DNA of 64,000 bases from Belliella aquatica (GCF_014637795.1 NZ_BMFD01000004.1:323193-387192); one strand, 5' to 3'. Shown: positions 1-7,996, numbered from the stretch's first letter. Numbers and translations: made by a program. Notes: generated from the letters alone by a model not told the origin.

Positions 1-52
1 TTATATTTTTGAAATAGAGGAAATAACGCATTTAGATCCCTTTAGCTAAATG

Positions 53-84
53 TTTGGAATTCAAAAGCTGAGCGCTTACTTTTG
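53..84 (+). promoter_or_regulatory. Putative Bacteroidetes-type promoter of the DUF4280 gene
   Basis: A TTTG (53-56) and a TACTTTTG (77-84) are separated by 20 bases, which fits the Bacteroidetes primary sigma factor pattern of a -33 TTTG followed about 19-21 bases later by a TAnnTTTG -7 box. The start codon of the downstream gene is at 148, leaving a leader of roughly 55-60 bases. This suggests the small gene is expressed on its own and is not read from an upstream operon. Motif match by eye only. Confidence 0.45.
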
Positions 85-147
85 TTAAAAAACTACGATG
101 CGATTTTTAAGATAAACATCTTTATTTAATTAAACTTATATCCGACT

Positions 148-537
148 ATGCCAAAATGTGTTTGCATGAGTGCTAAATTAGAATGTTCCTTTGGTGCAGG
201 ACCTAAAGACATGGTAGTTCTTCCCATAGGTAGAACAATGAACGCTAAAACTAATCCTATAGCCACGCAAATGGATTTTGTTCCTTTTTTAAATATTCCT
301 GCTTTTGGTCAGTGTAAGTCACCAGCTAATCCTATGAATTGGAAAATGGCTGGACCAGTGCCTGTATTTGTACCTTCTTCCTGTATACCTGTTCCTGTAA
401 TGCCTTGGAGCCCAGTTGCTAAAAAACTTAAAATTGGGGGTTTACCTGCTTTGTTGGAAACTAGTAAAACAATGTGTGTTTGGGCAGGATCGATTTCTGT
501 TGCGAAACCAGGACTTACTAACGTTGAGGCAAAATAA
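148..537 (+). CDS. DUF4280 (PAAR-like) spike-tip candidate
   Basis: This 129-residue protein matches the DUF4280 pattern: a start with MPKCVCMSAKLECSFG, a central 'PFLNIPAFGQCKSPANP' block, 'CIPVPVMPWSP', and a C-terminal 'CVWAGSISVAKPG'. DUF4280 proteins are PAAR-like. PAAR proteins cap the VgrG/gp5 spike of contractile injection systems and can carry effectors. The gene is complete, has its own upstream promoter motif, and sits about 4 kb before the CIS operon, with a toxin-antitoxin cassette and mobile-element debris between. The CIS operon has no PAAR gene in its usual place after the VgrG-like gene, so this is a good candidate for the tip. The pairing is inferred; the family call rests on the conserved Cys/Pro pattern. 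No signal peptide or membrane segment is seen. Confidence 0.8.
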   Translation: MPKCVCMSAKLECSFGAGPKDMVVLPIGRTMNAKTNPIATQMDFVPFLNIPAFGQCKSPANPMNWKMAGPVPVFVPSSCIPVPVMPWSPVAKKLKIGGLPALLETSKTMCVWAGSISVAKPGLTNVEAK

Positions 538-654
538 GTTTATACACCGTTGAAAAGGTAAGTAATCCTTCTTAAGTAATCAAAGTGTTGAGCGCTTTTT
601 GACAATAAGTAAATTTTTTGAGAAAAATTTCAATAGGAAATAAAATCTCAATGG

Positions 655-724
655 GGACTATTTCAAAACTTTTGAGTTGGGTCCTAGCTCTTGTAAAGAA
701 ACTCTATTTTATACCAAAATGTGA
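655..724 (+). pseudogene. Remnant of a tyrosine recombinase C-terminus (copy A)
   Basis: With one frameshift the stretch reads TISKLL, then GPSSCKETLFYTKM and a stop, which mirrors the 'TVSKLLGHSS..ETQYYAKI' of the better preserved remnant at 3149-3285 and the last catalytic segment of tyrosine recombinases (LGH...Y). The conserved histidine is changed. No start or other integrase domain is visible. It marks the left side of a duplicated segment that brackets the AbiE cassette. The rest of 540-1085 holds the second remnant (844-1012) and no other gene that I can see. Confidence 0.5.
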
Positions 725-843
725 AATACAATCACTTTAGAAATGATGAAGATAAGGGTTAGGCTAAATAAGTCTGAATAAATAACGGTATTTATAAAAT
801 TATAAAGTCGGGCTTTCAAATAGATTTTGGTAATGTATTTATT

Positions 844-1012
844 TTAAACAAAACTGACTTCACTACCAAGTTTAGGATGGTATGAAGGGTTATAGGTGAT
901 CAAGTTTTTGATCAATTCTTTCATGCATTTGTGATAGGTACCAAGGGAATTTACCTGTGAATGCTTCATTTAAAAGGAATTCAAAAATCAGCGCCATCCC
1001 GATACTAATATG
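844..1012 (-). pseudogene. Truncated copy of the 3348-3647 gene
   Basis: On the minus strand this stretch repeats the 3' part of the gene at 3348-3647, including the identical last residues GSEVSFV and stop. Compared with that gene it lacks about 40 bases around the FRISRRKI-coding part, has several substitutions, and loses homology after 1012. It therefore cannot make the full protein. Together with the integrase remnant just before it, it forms the left arm of a degenerate direct repeat around the AbiE toxin-antitoxin pair. Confidence 0.75.
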
Positions 1013-1033
1013 TAGTTGTTGAATACTTATATT

Positions 1034-1086
1034 TGTTCATTAATTTTATTTGTTCACGTCTCGTGAACATGCTATATTTGTGAACA
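1034..1086 (+). promoter_or_regulatory. Autoregulatory operator/promoter of the AbiE pair
   Basis: A perfect 8-bp inverted repeat, TGTTCACG-TCT-CGTGAACA, lies at 1051-1069. It is flanked by a further TGTTCA half-site at 1034-1039 and a TGAACA half-site at 1081-1086 that touches the start codon. A TATATTTG box (1073-1080) matches the Bacteroidetes -7 element and would place the transcript start at or very near the ATG at 1086, so the message may be leaderless. AbiEi-type antitoxins are known to bind inverted repeats in their own promoter, and this layout fits negative autoregulation. Confidence 0.65.
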
Positions 1087-2063
1087 TGAAAGAAAAAGAA
1101 ATTTTAGATCATGCAATGCATACGTTCATTCCGCTTCTTCAAGGTAGTGGTCATTGGGAATGCCAAGAAAATAAAGAAATGGACGCGTACATAGATTTAG
1201 AAATTCCTCAGGGACATCTGAAGTTCAATGTGGAAGTGAAGCAGGAAGTAAGAGAGCATATCTTTAGAAGCCTTAAGGAATTAAATGATAAGTATCCCGA
1301 TTTTCTTTTGGTTGCCTACCGGATTTATCCCAAATACAGGGATTTACTTAGGGAGATGCGTATTAACTATTTAGAGGCCAATGGAAATGCATTTATTCAA
1401 ACCAAGGATCATTTCATTTTGATAGATAAGTTTCCAACACTCAAGGGTGCGGAAGTCGAGACTAACAGGGCTTTTACTAAGACAGGATTAAAAGTGTTTT
1501 TCAAATTGTTGATTGATGATCATAACCTTAATATTAATCAGCGAGAACTTGCGGATCAAGCTGGAGTAGCTTTGGGAAATATCCCTTTAGTCCTCAAGGG
1601 GCTAAAGACAGCCGGTTTATTGGTTAATAAAAATAAATTCAGTTATCAGTGGGTCAATAAAGAAAAGGCAATTATACAGTGGATCAATGGCTATAGGACA
1701 ACTCTGAAAAATACATTGTACCAAGGAAGGTATAGGCTACCCAGGGATAAAGACTGGAAGAAAGTTGATCTGCCTACAGAAAAAACCAGATGGGGAGGAG
1801 AATCTGGAGCGGATTTATTGACGAATTATCTAAGGCCTGAAAAATTTATTTTATTCACAGATTTAAAAACAAATGATTTTATTAAGGGGACACGACTAAT
1901 GCCAGATCCAACAGGTGAAGTTGAAGTTTTTGAAACCTTCTGGAAGTTAGGGAATGAAAAAGAAGGATGTGCTCCGCCATTACTGGTCTATGCAGATTTA
2001 ATCATCAATGGAGATAAAAGAAGTCTTGAAATAGCCAAATTGATTGATGACAGATATCTCTAA
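1086..2063 (+). CDS. Type IV toxin-antitoxin antitoxin, AbiEi family
   Basis: About 325 residues. The gene lies immediately before a nucleotidyltransferase toxin gene and overlaps it by 17 bases, the standard AbiEi-AbiEii order. A winged-helix-like region around residues 130-190 (INQRELADQAGVALGNIP, then a hydrophobic core) is the likely DNA-binding part. The remainder has no transmembrane segment or signal peptide. I chose the ATG at 1086 because an operator repeat runs right up to it and because an upstream in-frame ATG at 1050 lies inside the operator. In this family the antitoxin represses its own promoter and counteracts the toxin without direct binding. Family call from neighbour and domain pattern; strong but not residue-proven. 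Confidence 0.75.
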   Translation: MKEKEILDHAMHTFIPLLQGSGHWECQENKEMDAYIDLEIPQGHLKFNVEVKQEVREHIFRSLKELNDKYPDFLLVAYRIYPKYRDLLREMRINYLEANGNAFIQTKDHFILIDKFPTLKGAEVETNRAFTKTGLKVFFKLLIDDHNLNINQRELADQAGVALGNIPLVLKGLKTAGLLVNKNKFSYQWVNKEKAIIQWINGYRTTLKNTLYQGRYRLPRDKDWKKVDLPTEKTRWGGESGADLLTNYLRPEKFILFTDLKTNDFIKGTRLMPDPTGEVEVFETFWKLGNEKEGCAPPLLVYADLIINGDKRSLEIAKLIDDRYL

Positions 2064-2898
2064 GAGTTACAAAGAATTGGGTATTCCTTACTTTAAAGAA
2101 GTATTTGATTTGCTGGATGAAACATTCAAAGCAAGAGGAATTCCCTATTATCTAATAGGAGCCACAGCAATTGCATTGGAGCTTCTTAAAGATGGGATAA
2201 AACCTGCTCGAGGTACAAAGGATATTGATTTTGCTATCATGATTAGTTCTAAATCTGAATATGAAGACTTCATAAAAGATTTAGAAAAGAAAGGGTTTAT
2301 AAAAGTGACTGCGCCTTGGACATTTCGCCACCCAGAGTTCGATATCGTAATTGATGTTATGCCTTTTGGTGAAATTGAAGAAAATTATACTGCTAATTTT
2401 GATCAACGTCAAACAGATCTTCATGTACTCGGATTAAAAGAAGTGATGTCTGAACCAATGCAAGTTTATGTTGAAGAGATAATGATAAACATACCTGCTC
2501 TACATGGAATAATTATATTGAAATTGATTGCATGGTCGGATAGGCCTGAGGAGAGAGAAAATGATCTCGGTGACATTCTTTTAATCATACCAAAATATTA
2601 TATGTTGATGTGGAATCATATTTTGGATGATCACTTTGATTTGCTTGAAGACTTGAAGAGTGATGGAGAAAAAAGTCAACGCTTGATTGCTTCAAGAGTG
2701 TTAGGAAGAGAAGCAGCAATCATATTAAGAAAATCAGATCAAGTAAAAGAGAAGGTTTATGGGCTTCTGGAAGAAAACTTGTCAAAAGGTTTTGAATCTA
2801 TTATTGCTAAAGATTGGGCAGTTAAATTAAATGAACCAATAGAATACACACTATCTCTAATGTATTCGTTTTTTAATGGGATCAAAGAGAGGATTTAA
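2047..2898 (+). CDS. Nucleotidyltransferase toxin, AbiEii/AbiGii family
   Basis: A 283-residue protein with a nucleotidyltransferase fold signature near the N-terminus: YYLIGATAIALELL (residues about 34-47) and TKDIDFAI (57-64) with the paired acidic residues D59 and D61. AbiEii toxins of type IV systems use this fold to transfer nucleotides, and loss of the paired antitoxin stops growth, often as anti-phage abortive infection. A TTG at 2044 precedes the ATG at 2047, which I prefer. It overlaps the end of the antitoxin gene, so the two are translationally coupled. The cassette is intact, unlike the second one in this window at 52099-53031. Confidence 0.75.
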   Translation: MTDISKSYKELGIPYFKEVFDLLDETFKARGIPYYLIGATAIALELLKDGIKPARGTKDIDFAIMISSKSEYEDFIKDLEKKGFIKVTAPWTFRHPEFDIVIDVMPFGEIEENYTANFDQRQTDLHVLGLKEVMSEPMQVYVEEIMINIPALHGIIILKLIAWSDRPEERENDLGDILLIIPKYYMLMWNHILDDHFDLLEDLKSDGEKSQRLIASRVLGREAAIILRKSDQVKEKVYGLLEENLSKGFESIIAKDWAVKLNEPIEYTLSLMYSFFNGIKERI

Positions 2899-3148
2899 TT
2901 TAACGATAAATTGAAGATTAGCATTCAACAAAGAGGATCATAAAATGGACCTCAAATGGTTTAAATAAACGTTTTTTGATTATTTTTTATCAGAGTTAAA
3001 GTTAAAATCTTACATTTTATAAATGTGATCTTTTGCGTTTTATACCTTCAATTAACTAAAATTTGAAGAAAATCAATAATGAAATGGAATGCTTAGGTAA
3101 GTCCTTTTTCTAAATAAAAGACCTGCCGATTGGATTACAGAATAAAGC

Positions 3149-3285
3149 ATACTTTTGAAATCACCATTACTTTGACAAATGCTAAGGCTATGGAAACTGT
3201 CTCAAAACTTTTAGGTCATAGTTCACTCTAGGAGACTCAATATTATGCCAAAATACTGGACAAAAAGATTAATAAGGATATGTGA
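3149..3285 (+). pseudogene. Remnant of a tyrosine recombinase C-terminus (copy B)
   Basis: Reads HTFEITITLTNAKAMETVSK, then LLGHSSL, an in-frame TAG, then ETQYYAKILDKKINKDM and stop. This is the last catalytic segment of a Bacteroidetes tyrosine recombinase: the His of R-x-x-H, the LGH motif and the nucleophile Tyr in QYYAK. The internal stop and absence of the N-terminal domains make it a dead fragment. In the rest of 2899-3347 I see no gene. It forms the right arm, with the minus-strand gene after it, of the repeat whose left arm is at 655-1012. Confidence 0.75.
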
Positions 3286-3347
3286 TGAAGTTGAAAGGTA
3301 AGTTGGAGAAGCAGGAAAAAAGGTTATGATTTGTAAATGCATGTATT

Positions 3348-3647
3348 TTAAACAAAACTGACTTCACTACCAAGTTTAGGATGGTATGAAGGGTTATAGG
3401 TGATTAAGTTTTTTTTGACCAATTCTTTCATGCACCTGTGATAGGTGCCAAGGGACTTTACCTGTGAATGCTTCATGATTTTTCTACGTGAAATTCTGAA
3501 AAATTCACTTCCTCCATTTAAAAGGAATTCATGAATCAGCGCCAACCCGATACTAATATGGGATGTTTGGAAAGTATTGTCGTTTATTAAAGAATTGACT
3601 ATTTGTGAAATCTTTTGATGGGTATGAATAATTTGTTCTTCTTTCAT
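3348..3647 (-). CDS. Small conserved mobile-element protein, unknown function
   Basis: About 99 residues if started at the internal ATG (MKEEQIIHTHQ), which begins just after the stop of the upstream helix-turn-helix gene. An earlier in-frame start at 3704 would overlap that gene by 53 bases. The C-terminus (YHRCMKELVKKNLITYNPSY) looks like a winged-helix wing following an 'SRRKIMKHSQV' recognition-like helix, so a DNA-binding role is plausible. I do not recognise a named family. A truncated copy lies at 844-1012. Its neighbours (an HTH gene and an integrase remnant) suggest a mobile-element regulatory gene. Confidence 0.6.
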   Translation of the reverse strand: MKEEQIIHTHQKISQIVNSLINDNTFQTSHISIGLALIHEFLLNGGSEFFRISRRKIMKHSQVKSLGTYHRCMKELVKKNLITYNPSYHPKLGSEVSFV

Positions 3648-3651
3648 AATA

Positions 3652-3906
3652 TCAATCAAATAAGGCCTGAACTTCTGCTGTGCGATAATAGTAAGTTCCT
3701 CCAATTTTCTTGGGCTTTAAAAGACCATTGATTCTCATGTTTTGAAGTGAACTTGCAGATACATTGAGCATTTTTCTCACTTCACCACTTTTCATCCATT
3801 CTTTGACAACTTTCTTTTTTGGAATGAAAAATACTTTTAAGTCTTCCAAGATTTGATGTCTTAACATTTCCAAATCTTCCTTTGTGATCAATTCAATTTT
3901 TGTCAT
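3652..3906 (-). CDS. Helix-turn-helix DNA-binding protein (excisionase-like)
   Basis: About 84 residues from the ATG giving MTKIELITKEDLEMLR. The core 'MKSGEVRKMLNVSASSLQNM' followed by 'RINGLLKPKKIGGTYYYR' is the MerR/excisionase-like helix-turn-helix plus wing (HTH_17 type) common next to integrases and mobilisation genes in Bacteroidetes elements. An upstream extension to 3975 is open but adds residues atypical of the family. The gene is followed after 4 bases by the 3348-3647 gene in the same direction, so they are probably co-transcribed. Likely controls excision or transfer genes of the decayed element; that role is inferred. Confidence 0.7.
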   Translation of the reverse strand: MTKIELITKEDLEMLRHQILEDLKVFFIPKKKVVKEWMKSGEVRKMLNVSASSLQNMRINGLLKPKKIGGTYYYRTAEVQALFD

Positions 3907-4250
3907 CCTGTATTTATGAATTTGGAAGAACAATTTACTTTGTTGATTACATATTAATTCACCACTTTCCGACAAGTTGTTGAAAAATTTAAGGGACAGA
4001 AGGAGACCTATTCGATAAATAAAAGTGATACTTTTGAATTATTAACTTTTAAATTGGTTTTGGGTGATTTTTAATTTAGATCAATTTATGATTTAATAAA
4101 TTAAAGCAAATGAGGTTTTGATCAGTAGAATTTTTTTGTTGAGTTTACAACAAGGACGCTTTATTTACAATTAATTTCAAAACACAGGAAAAGTGCCTCA
4201 AACTCAATCCTGTATCCTTTTCCCAACAATAAATATTGATATATTTGACA
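3907..4250. other. Gap upstream of the CIS operon
   Basis: About 340 bases between a minus-strand HTH gene and the first plus-strand gene of the CIS operon. It should hold divergent promoters. A TATATTTG (4240-4247) matches the Bacteroidetes -7 box but sits almost on the proposed start at 4251, so it may serve a start at the next ATG (4260) or be coincidental. A weak imperfect hairpin (GGAAAAG/CTTTTCC) is present between about 4190 and 4226. No other gene seen. Confidence 0.35.
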
Positions 4251-4472
4251 ATGGGCAAAATGATATTTCAAGAAGTTTTATCCTTCGTGATGTATTTACT
4301 TCTGGCAGTTTTATGTTTACCAGTCTTTTTCATATTTCTATGGTTGACTGATAATTCTTCAACAATTTCAGAGATGTTTGTGTTACCTTATGTTTTGGTT
4401 GGCCTAGTAATTTTGTTATTGAATATTTATATAGGAAGGTGGCTACTTTTTGTTCTTAAATCTTTAAAATGA
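4251..4472 (+). CDS. Small two-helix membrane protein
   Basis: About 73 residues with two strongly hydrophobic stretches (SFVMYLLLAVLCLPVFFIFL and VLPYVLVGLVILLLNIYIG) joined by a short polar loop, so a small inner-membrane protein. An alternative TTG start lies at 4236. It ends 10 bases before the DUF4255 cap gene, with AAGAAAGG before that start, so it is the first gene of the CIS operon. No family recognised and no analogue in the standard CIS parts list. It resembles the 2-TM protein at the other end of the operon (31418-31672) only in architecture. Confidence 0.55.
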   Translation: MGKMIFQEVLSFVMYLLLAVLCLPVFFIFLWLTDNSSTISEMFVLPYVLVGLVILLLNIYIGRWLLFVLKSLK

Positions 4473-4482
4473 TAAGAAAGGA

Positions 4483-5115
4483 ATGATCCATAAAGTTGTG
4501 CCAGCAGTAATTGCTTCGTTGAATGAATACATTAGAAACGAGCTTAACCTTCAAGATGACATGGTGATCTTGACAAATCCTGTTGACATGAAAGGAAGCT
4601 TAAATACGCAAATAGATAATAAACTTTGTGTTTTTTTACAGCATTTGGAGGAAGAAAAGCTGATCAAAAATGGGGCGTATCAGGCTAATGCTGGAATGAA
4701 CCCACCTATGCATTTTAATATTTATTTGATGTTTATTGCCAACTTCCCTGACCCCAACTATTTGGAGTCACTTCGTTTTGTATCAATCGTTTTGGAGTTT
4801 TTTCAAGGGAGTAGGGTATTCGATAGGAGTAATTTGCCATTGCTGTCAAATAATGTGGAGAAAATTGCCTTTGAATATGTAAATCTAGATTCAAAAGAGC
4901 TAAGTAATATTTGGGGAATGATAGGATTAAAATATATGCCCTCTCTGATTTATAAAATGAAATTGTTAAGCTTTACCAATAATCTCATTAGAGAAGAGGT
5001 TCCCTCAATTATTGGTCAGTCTAAAAAAAATATAATAAATAAAAAGTCTTTAGAGGATGCAGCCCGAGCAGCAATCAGTTTGAAAGATATCACATCTCAA
5101 AATGATACTAATTAG
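4483..5115 (+). CDS. CIS cap/tail terminator protein (DUF4255, Pvc16/Afp16-like)
   Basis: A 210-residue DUF4255 protein. Typical features are the N-terminal 'VVPAVIASLNEYIRNELNL' helix, the NKLCVFLQHLEEEK strand, 'NPPMHFNIYLMFIANF', 'LRFVSIVLEFFQGSRVF' and the late 'NIWGMIGLKYMPSLIYKMKL'. Proteins of this family (Afp16, Pvc16) sit at the non-baseplate end of the tube and sheath and stop their growth at the length set by the tape measure. In Photorhabdus and Serratia clusters the gene is last; here it is at the front of the operon directly upstream of the sheath, as in several Bacteroidetes clusters. Cytoplasmic, no signal peptide. Confidence 0.88.
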   Translation: MIHKVVPAVIASLNEYIRNELNLQDDMVILTNPVDMKGSLNTQIDNKLCVFLQHLEEEKLIKNGAYQANAGMNPPMHFNIYLMFIANFPDPNYLESLRFVSIVLEFFQGSRVFDRSNLPLLSNNVEKIAFEYVNLDSKELSNIWGMIGLKYMPSLIYKMKLLSFTNNLIREEVPSIIGQSKKNIINKKSLEDAARAAISLKDITSQNDTN

Positions 5116-5126
5116 GATAAAATCAA

Positions 5127-5969
5127 ATGGATATAAATCCCAATACATATCGTTACAAAAGTCAATATGAAGAGATTTTCTCTTGTGCATTTAGACATGA
5201 GTTCTATCCCGATCAGATATGTACAGACTTGATTATTGAGCCAAATTTCTCATCTAGACTTTTAATTAAGAACTATAAGCTTATATTCAAACCTTTCGTA
5301 GGCGGGTTCTCCCTTGCCGCGAATAAAGAAAATAGTTATAACAATGCTGTTTTTGGTGATTCCTTTGATCTTGATTTTGAATTTAGATTTAAAAGCCCTT
5401 ATTTCTTCTCATTTACATCCCTAAATATCAATCCAGAAGTCAAATACTTTTTGAATGATGATTTTGAGACATTTATTCATTTTAGTGAAAACCTACAAGT
5501 GAGCGATAACAGTCTTGATAAGCCCGGTCTTGCGGGAATTCTAAGATTAAAACACACCAACGAGTTTGCTATTTTACCACGTCTAAAAGATGGTGTTTCT
5601 GATTATCAAATTAGAAATAAAGTGGTTCTTATGAAAACTAGATTGGTTAAGATAGTATTCATTTGCTATTCCTCTCTGGGTAATTTGGAACAGTTTGATG
5701 GATTGCAAATTAAAAATGAAGGAGAATTTAAAGGAAAGGTGTCTTTTGAAAACTTAGAGGTTGTAGAAACTACATCAGGCTTCCTTGCATATAAATTTAT
5801 TTCTAAAGAATTGGTGCCTATGAAGTCTTTTTGGAATGGATATTTTGTTTTAGAAAGATCAAATCAACTAGGAACCTATAAAAAGAGCCTTCCGAATCCA
5901 AGACCTCAATCAATTAAGTTTGATGAGCATCACAATACTTATATATCAGAAAACTATGTTAAACTTTAA
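5127..5969 (+). CDS. Unknown CIS-associated protein between cap and sheath
   Basis: 280 residues with no recognised family, signal peptide or membrane segment. The sequence is rich in alternating aromatic/hydrophobic residues (for example 'FDLDFEFRFKSPYFFSFTSL'), which suggests a beta-sheet fold, perhaps a beta-sandwich. It lies 11 bases after the cap gene and 9 bases before the sheath gene in the same operon, so a structural role at the cap end, for example as a cap adaptor, is an attractive but unproven idea. Other possibilities are a sheath chaperone or an attachment protein. Confidence 0.6.
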   Translation: MDINPNTYRYKSQYEEIFSCAFRHEFYPDQICTDLIIEPNFSSRLLIKNYKLIFKPFVGGFSLAANKENSYNNAVFGDSFDLDFEFRFKSPYFFSFTSLNINPEVKYFLNDDFETFIHFSENLQVSDNSLDKPGLAGILRLKHTNEFAILPRLKDGVSDYQIRNKVVLMKTRLVKIVFICYSSLGNLEQFDGLQIKNEGEFKGKVSFENLEVVETTSGFLAYKFISKELVPMKSFWNGYFVLERSNQLGTYKKSLPNPRPQSIKFDEHHNTYISENYVKL

Positions 5970-5978
5970 ATTAAATCT

Positions 5979-7484
5979 ATGGCAACTGTATTAGCAACCC
6001 CGGGCGTGTATATCGAAGAAAAAAGCGCCTTTGCCTCTTCAGTAGTACCAGTAGCTACGGCTATTCCTGTTTTTTTGGGATATACCCAAAAAGCAGCGAA
6101 GGGATCTAAATCCCTAAAAAATGTACCTACTAGAATTTCTTCTTTTGCTGAATTTGAACAATACTTTGGTGGAGCACCTAAAGTCAAATTCGAAATCAGT
6201 GCAGATGATACTAGTGTAACAGGTTACAAATTAGAGGTAGATCCATCTACCCGTTTCCTTTTGCATAGTGCAGTTAAATTCTTTTACTCAAATGGGGGAG
6301 GAAACTGTTATATCCTTTCTGTTGGGAATTATGAAGCTGGTATTCAAGCGAAAGACTTTAATGATGAGGCGACCGGTTCTGGGCTTCCTCAACTATTGAA
6401 GTATAATGAGCCTACCCTTCTAGTCATTCCTGAGGCAATTCTCCTTAGTAAAGATGAATGCTATTCGCTTCAACAGGCTATGCTTCTTCATTGCGGTTTC
6501 GCAACTAAAAACAGGTTTGCAATTCTGGATGTTTTTGATGGGAACAAAGAAAGATCTTATGATGATAAAGATGTTATCAATCAGTTTAGAGAAGGAGTGG
6601 GTTCAAATTTCTTACAATGGGGAGCAGCCTATTATCCTTTTGTTCAAACAACTATCGTTTCTTCCTCAGAAGTCAATTTTACTAATATCAACAATCGAAC
6701 AGATTTGATTGAAATTCTTTCAAAAGATGTGAATGATGACTTGGAGAATGGAAAGATCAATGAAGCACGAGCAAATGCGATTAAAGATGAATTGGCGAAA
6801 ATCGAAAATGCTTCTAGTAAAGAGGAAATAAGCTCAATTCAAGCAACGCTAAAAGTTGTAAGTCCAAAGCTAAATGCAGTATTAAGCGAAATTATTGAAA
6901 AGCTGAATTTGATGCCTGCTAGTTCAGGAATGGCTGGTATTTATGCGATGGTTGATAGCTCTATCAATGTAGCTAAAGCGCCAGCAAATCTATCTTTAGG
7001 CTCAGTGATCAGTCCTAGTGTCCAAATTACCAATACTACCCAAGAAGAATTAAACCTTCCATTGAATGGCAAAGCAATCAATGCTATCCGTTCTTTTCAG
7101 GGAAAAGGTGTATTGGTATGGGGAGCGAGAACATTGGATGGAAATAGTCAAGATTGGAGATACATTTCTGTAAGAAGAACAATGACGTTCCTTGAGCAAA
7201 GCATTAAAGCAGCTGCTGAAGGGTATGTATTTGAACCGAATAATTCTACAACTTGGTCTACTTTAAAAGCGACAGTAACAAATTTCCTACTGAATCAATG
7301 GCAATCAGGTATTCTTGCTGGACAAAGTCCGGAAGATTCTTTTTCAGTAGAGATTGGGCTTGGAACTACAATGACACCAAATGATATTCTAGATGGAATA
7401 TTGAAAATGACCATTAAGGTAGCGATTGCAAGACCGGCTGAATTTATTGTCATTTCTTTTGAACAACAACAACAAAAATCATAA
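5979..7484 (+). CDS. CIS contractile sheath protein
   Basis: A 501-residue tail sheath protein. The N-terminus 'ATPGVYIEEKSAFASSVVPV' with 'AIPVFLGYTQKA' is the canonical strand-exchange arm and first domain. The C-terminal block 'IRSFQGKGVLVWGARTLDG', 'WRYISVRRTMTFLEQSI' and 'FLLNQWQSGILAGQSPEDSF' is the conserved sheath core that binds the tube. Between roughly residues 240 and 310 lies a helical, charged insertion (DLENGKINEARANAIKDELA and on), typical of surface domains that vary among sheaths. It is the only sheath gene, whereas Afp and PVC clusters have three. It polymerises around the tube in the cytoplasm and contracts to drive it out. Confidence 0.96.
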   Translation: MATVLATPGVYIEEKSAFASSVVPVATAIPVFLGYTQKAAKGSKSLKNVPTRISSFAEFEQYFGGAPKVKFEISADDTSVTGYKLEVDPSTRFLLHSAVKFFYSNGGGNCYILSVGNYEAGIQAKDFNDEATGSGLPQLLKYNEPTLLVIPEAILLSKDECYSLQQAMLLHCGFATKNRFAILDVFDGNKERSYDDKDVINQFREGVGSNFLQWGAAYYPFVQTTIVSSSEVNFTNINNRTDLIEILSKDVNDDLENGKINEARANAIKDELAKIENASSKEEISSIQATLKVVSPKLNAVLSEIIEKLNLMPASSGMAGIYAMVDSSINVAKAPANLSLGSVISPSVQITNTTQEELNLPLNGKAINAIRSFQGKGVLVWGARTLDGNSQDWRYISVRRTMTFLEQSIKAAAEGYVFEPNNSTTWSTLKATVTNFLLNQWQSGILAGQSPEDSFSVEIGLGTTMTPNDILDGILKMTIKVAIARPAEFIVISFEQQQQKS

Positions 7485-7511
7485 TCAATTATCAACTAAA
7501 AATTAATAATT

Positions 7512-7982
7512 ATGGCAGCACCAACCGCAGGAACAGGTGGAGAACAGGATCAGTTTTGGCCTTTACCTAAATTTTATTTCTCAGTGGATATCGGGGATCA
7601 GACCGATTTGCCTTTTCAAGAAGTTTCAGGGCTAGATATAGACACAGAGGTTATTGAGTATAGACATGGGAATAGTCCTGTGCATTCTACAATCAAGATG
7701 CCTGGCTTAATGAAATATGGAGATATTACGCTTAAAAAAGGCGTATTCACAACTGATAATAAGTTTTACGATTGGATTTCTAAAATCAGCTTAAATACTT
7801 ACGAGAGGTTGACTGTTGTCATCCGATTGTTAGATGAGCAAGGTGAACCTAAAATGGTTTGGACACTTACCAATGCGTTTCCTAAGCAGATAACCCCAAC
7901 TGATATGAACTCTCAAAGCAGCGAAGCAGCTATTGAAACAATCATATTTGCACATGAAGGTTTAAGAATTGAGGCAGCTTAA
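7512..7982 (+). CDS. CIS inner tube protein (gp19/Hcp-like)
   Basis: 156 residues of the T4 gp19-like tube family. Hallmarks are 'FYFSVDIGDQTDLPFQEVSG', 'EVIEYRHGNSP', 'IKMPGLMKYGDITLKKGVF', and the late 'WTLTNAFPKQITPTDMNSQS'. It stacks as hexameric rings to form the tube that is propelled through the target envelope. It is the first of two tube-type genes, 27 bases after the sheath and followed by a strong hairpin (7997-8055), which fits the need for many copies of sheath and tube relative to baseplate parts. Confidence 0.95.
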   Translation: MAAPTAGTGGEQDQFWPLPKFYFSVDIGDQTDLPFQEVSGLDIDTEVIEYRHGNSPVHSTIKMPGLMKYGDITLKKGVFTTDNKFYDWISKISLNTYERLTVVIRLLDEQGEPKMVWTLTNAFPKQITPTDMNSQSSEAAIETIIFAHEGLRIEAA

Positions 7983-7996
7983 AGAGCTACAATTCT

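Noticed and set aside
4187-4229. Possible hairpin (GGAAAAG/CTTTTCC) before the CIS operon as a riboswitch or leader structure
   Set aside because: Only 7 bp with a long loop and competing pairings; too weak to report as a structured RNA.
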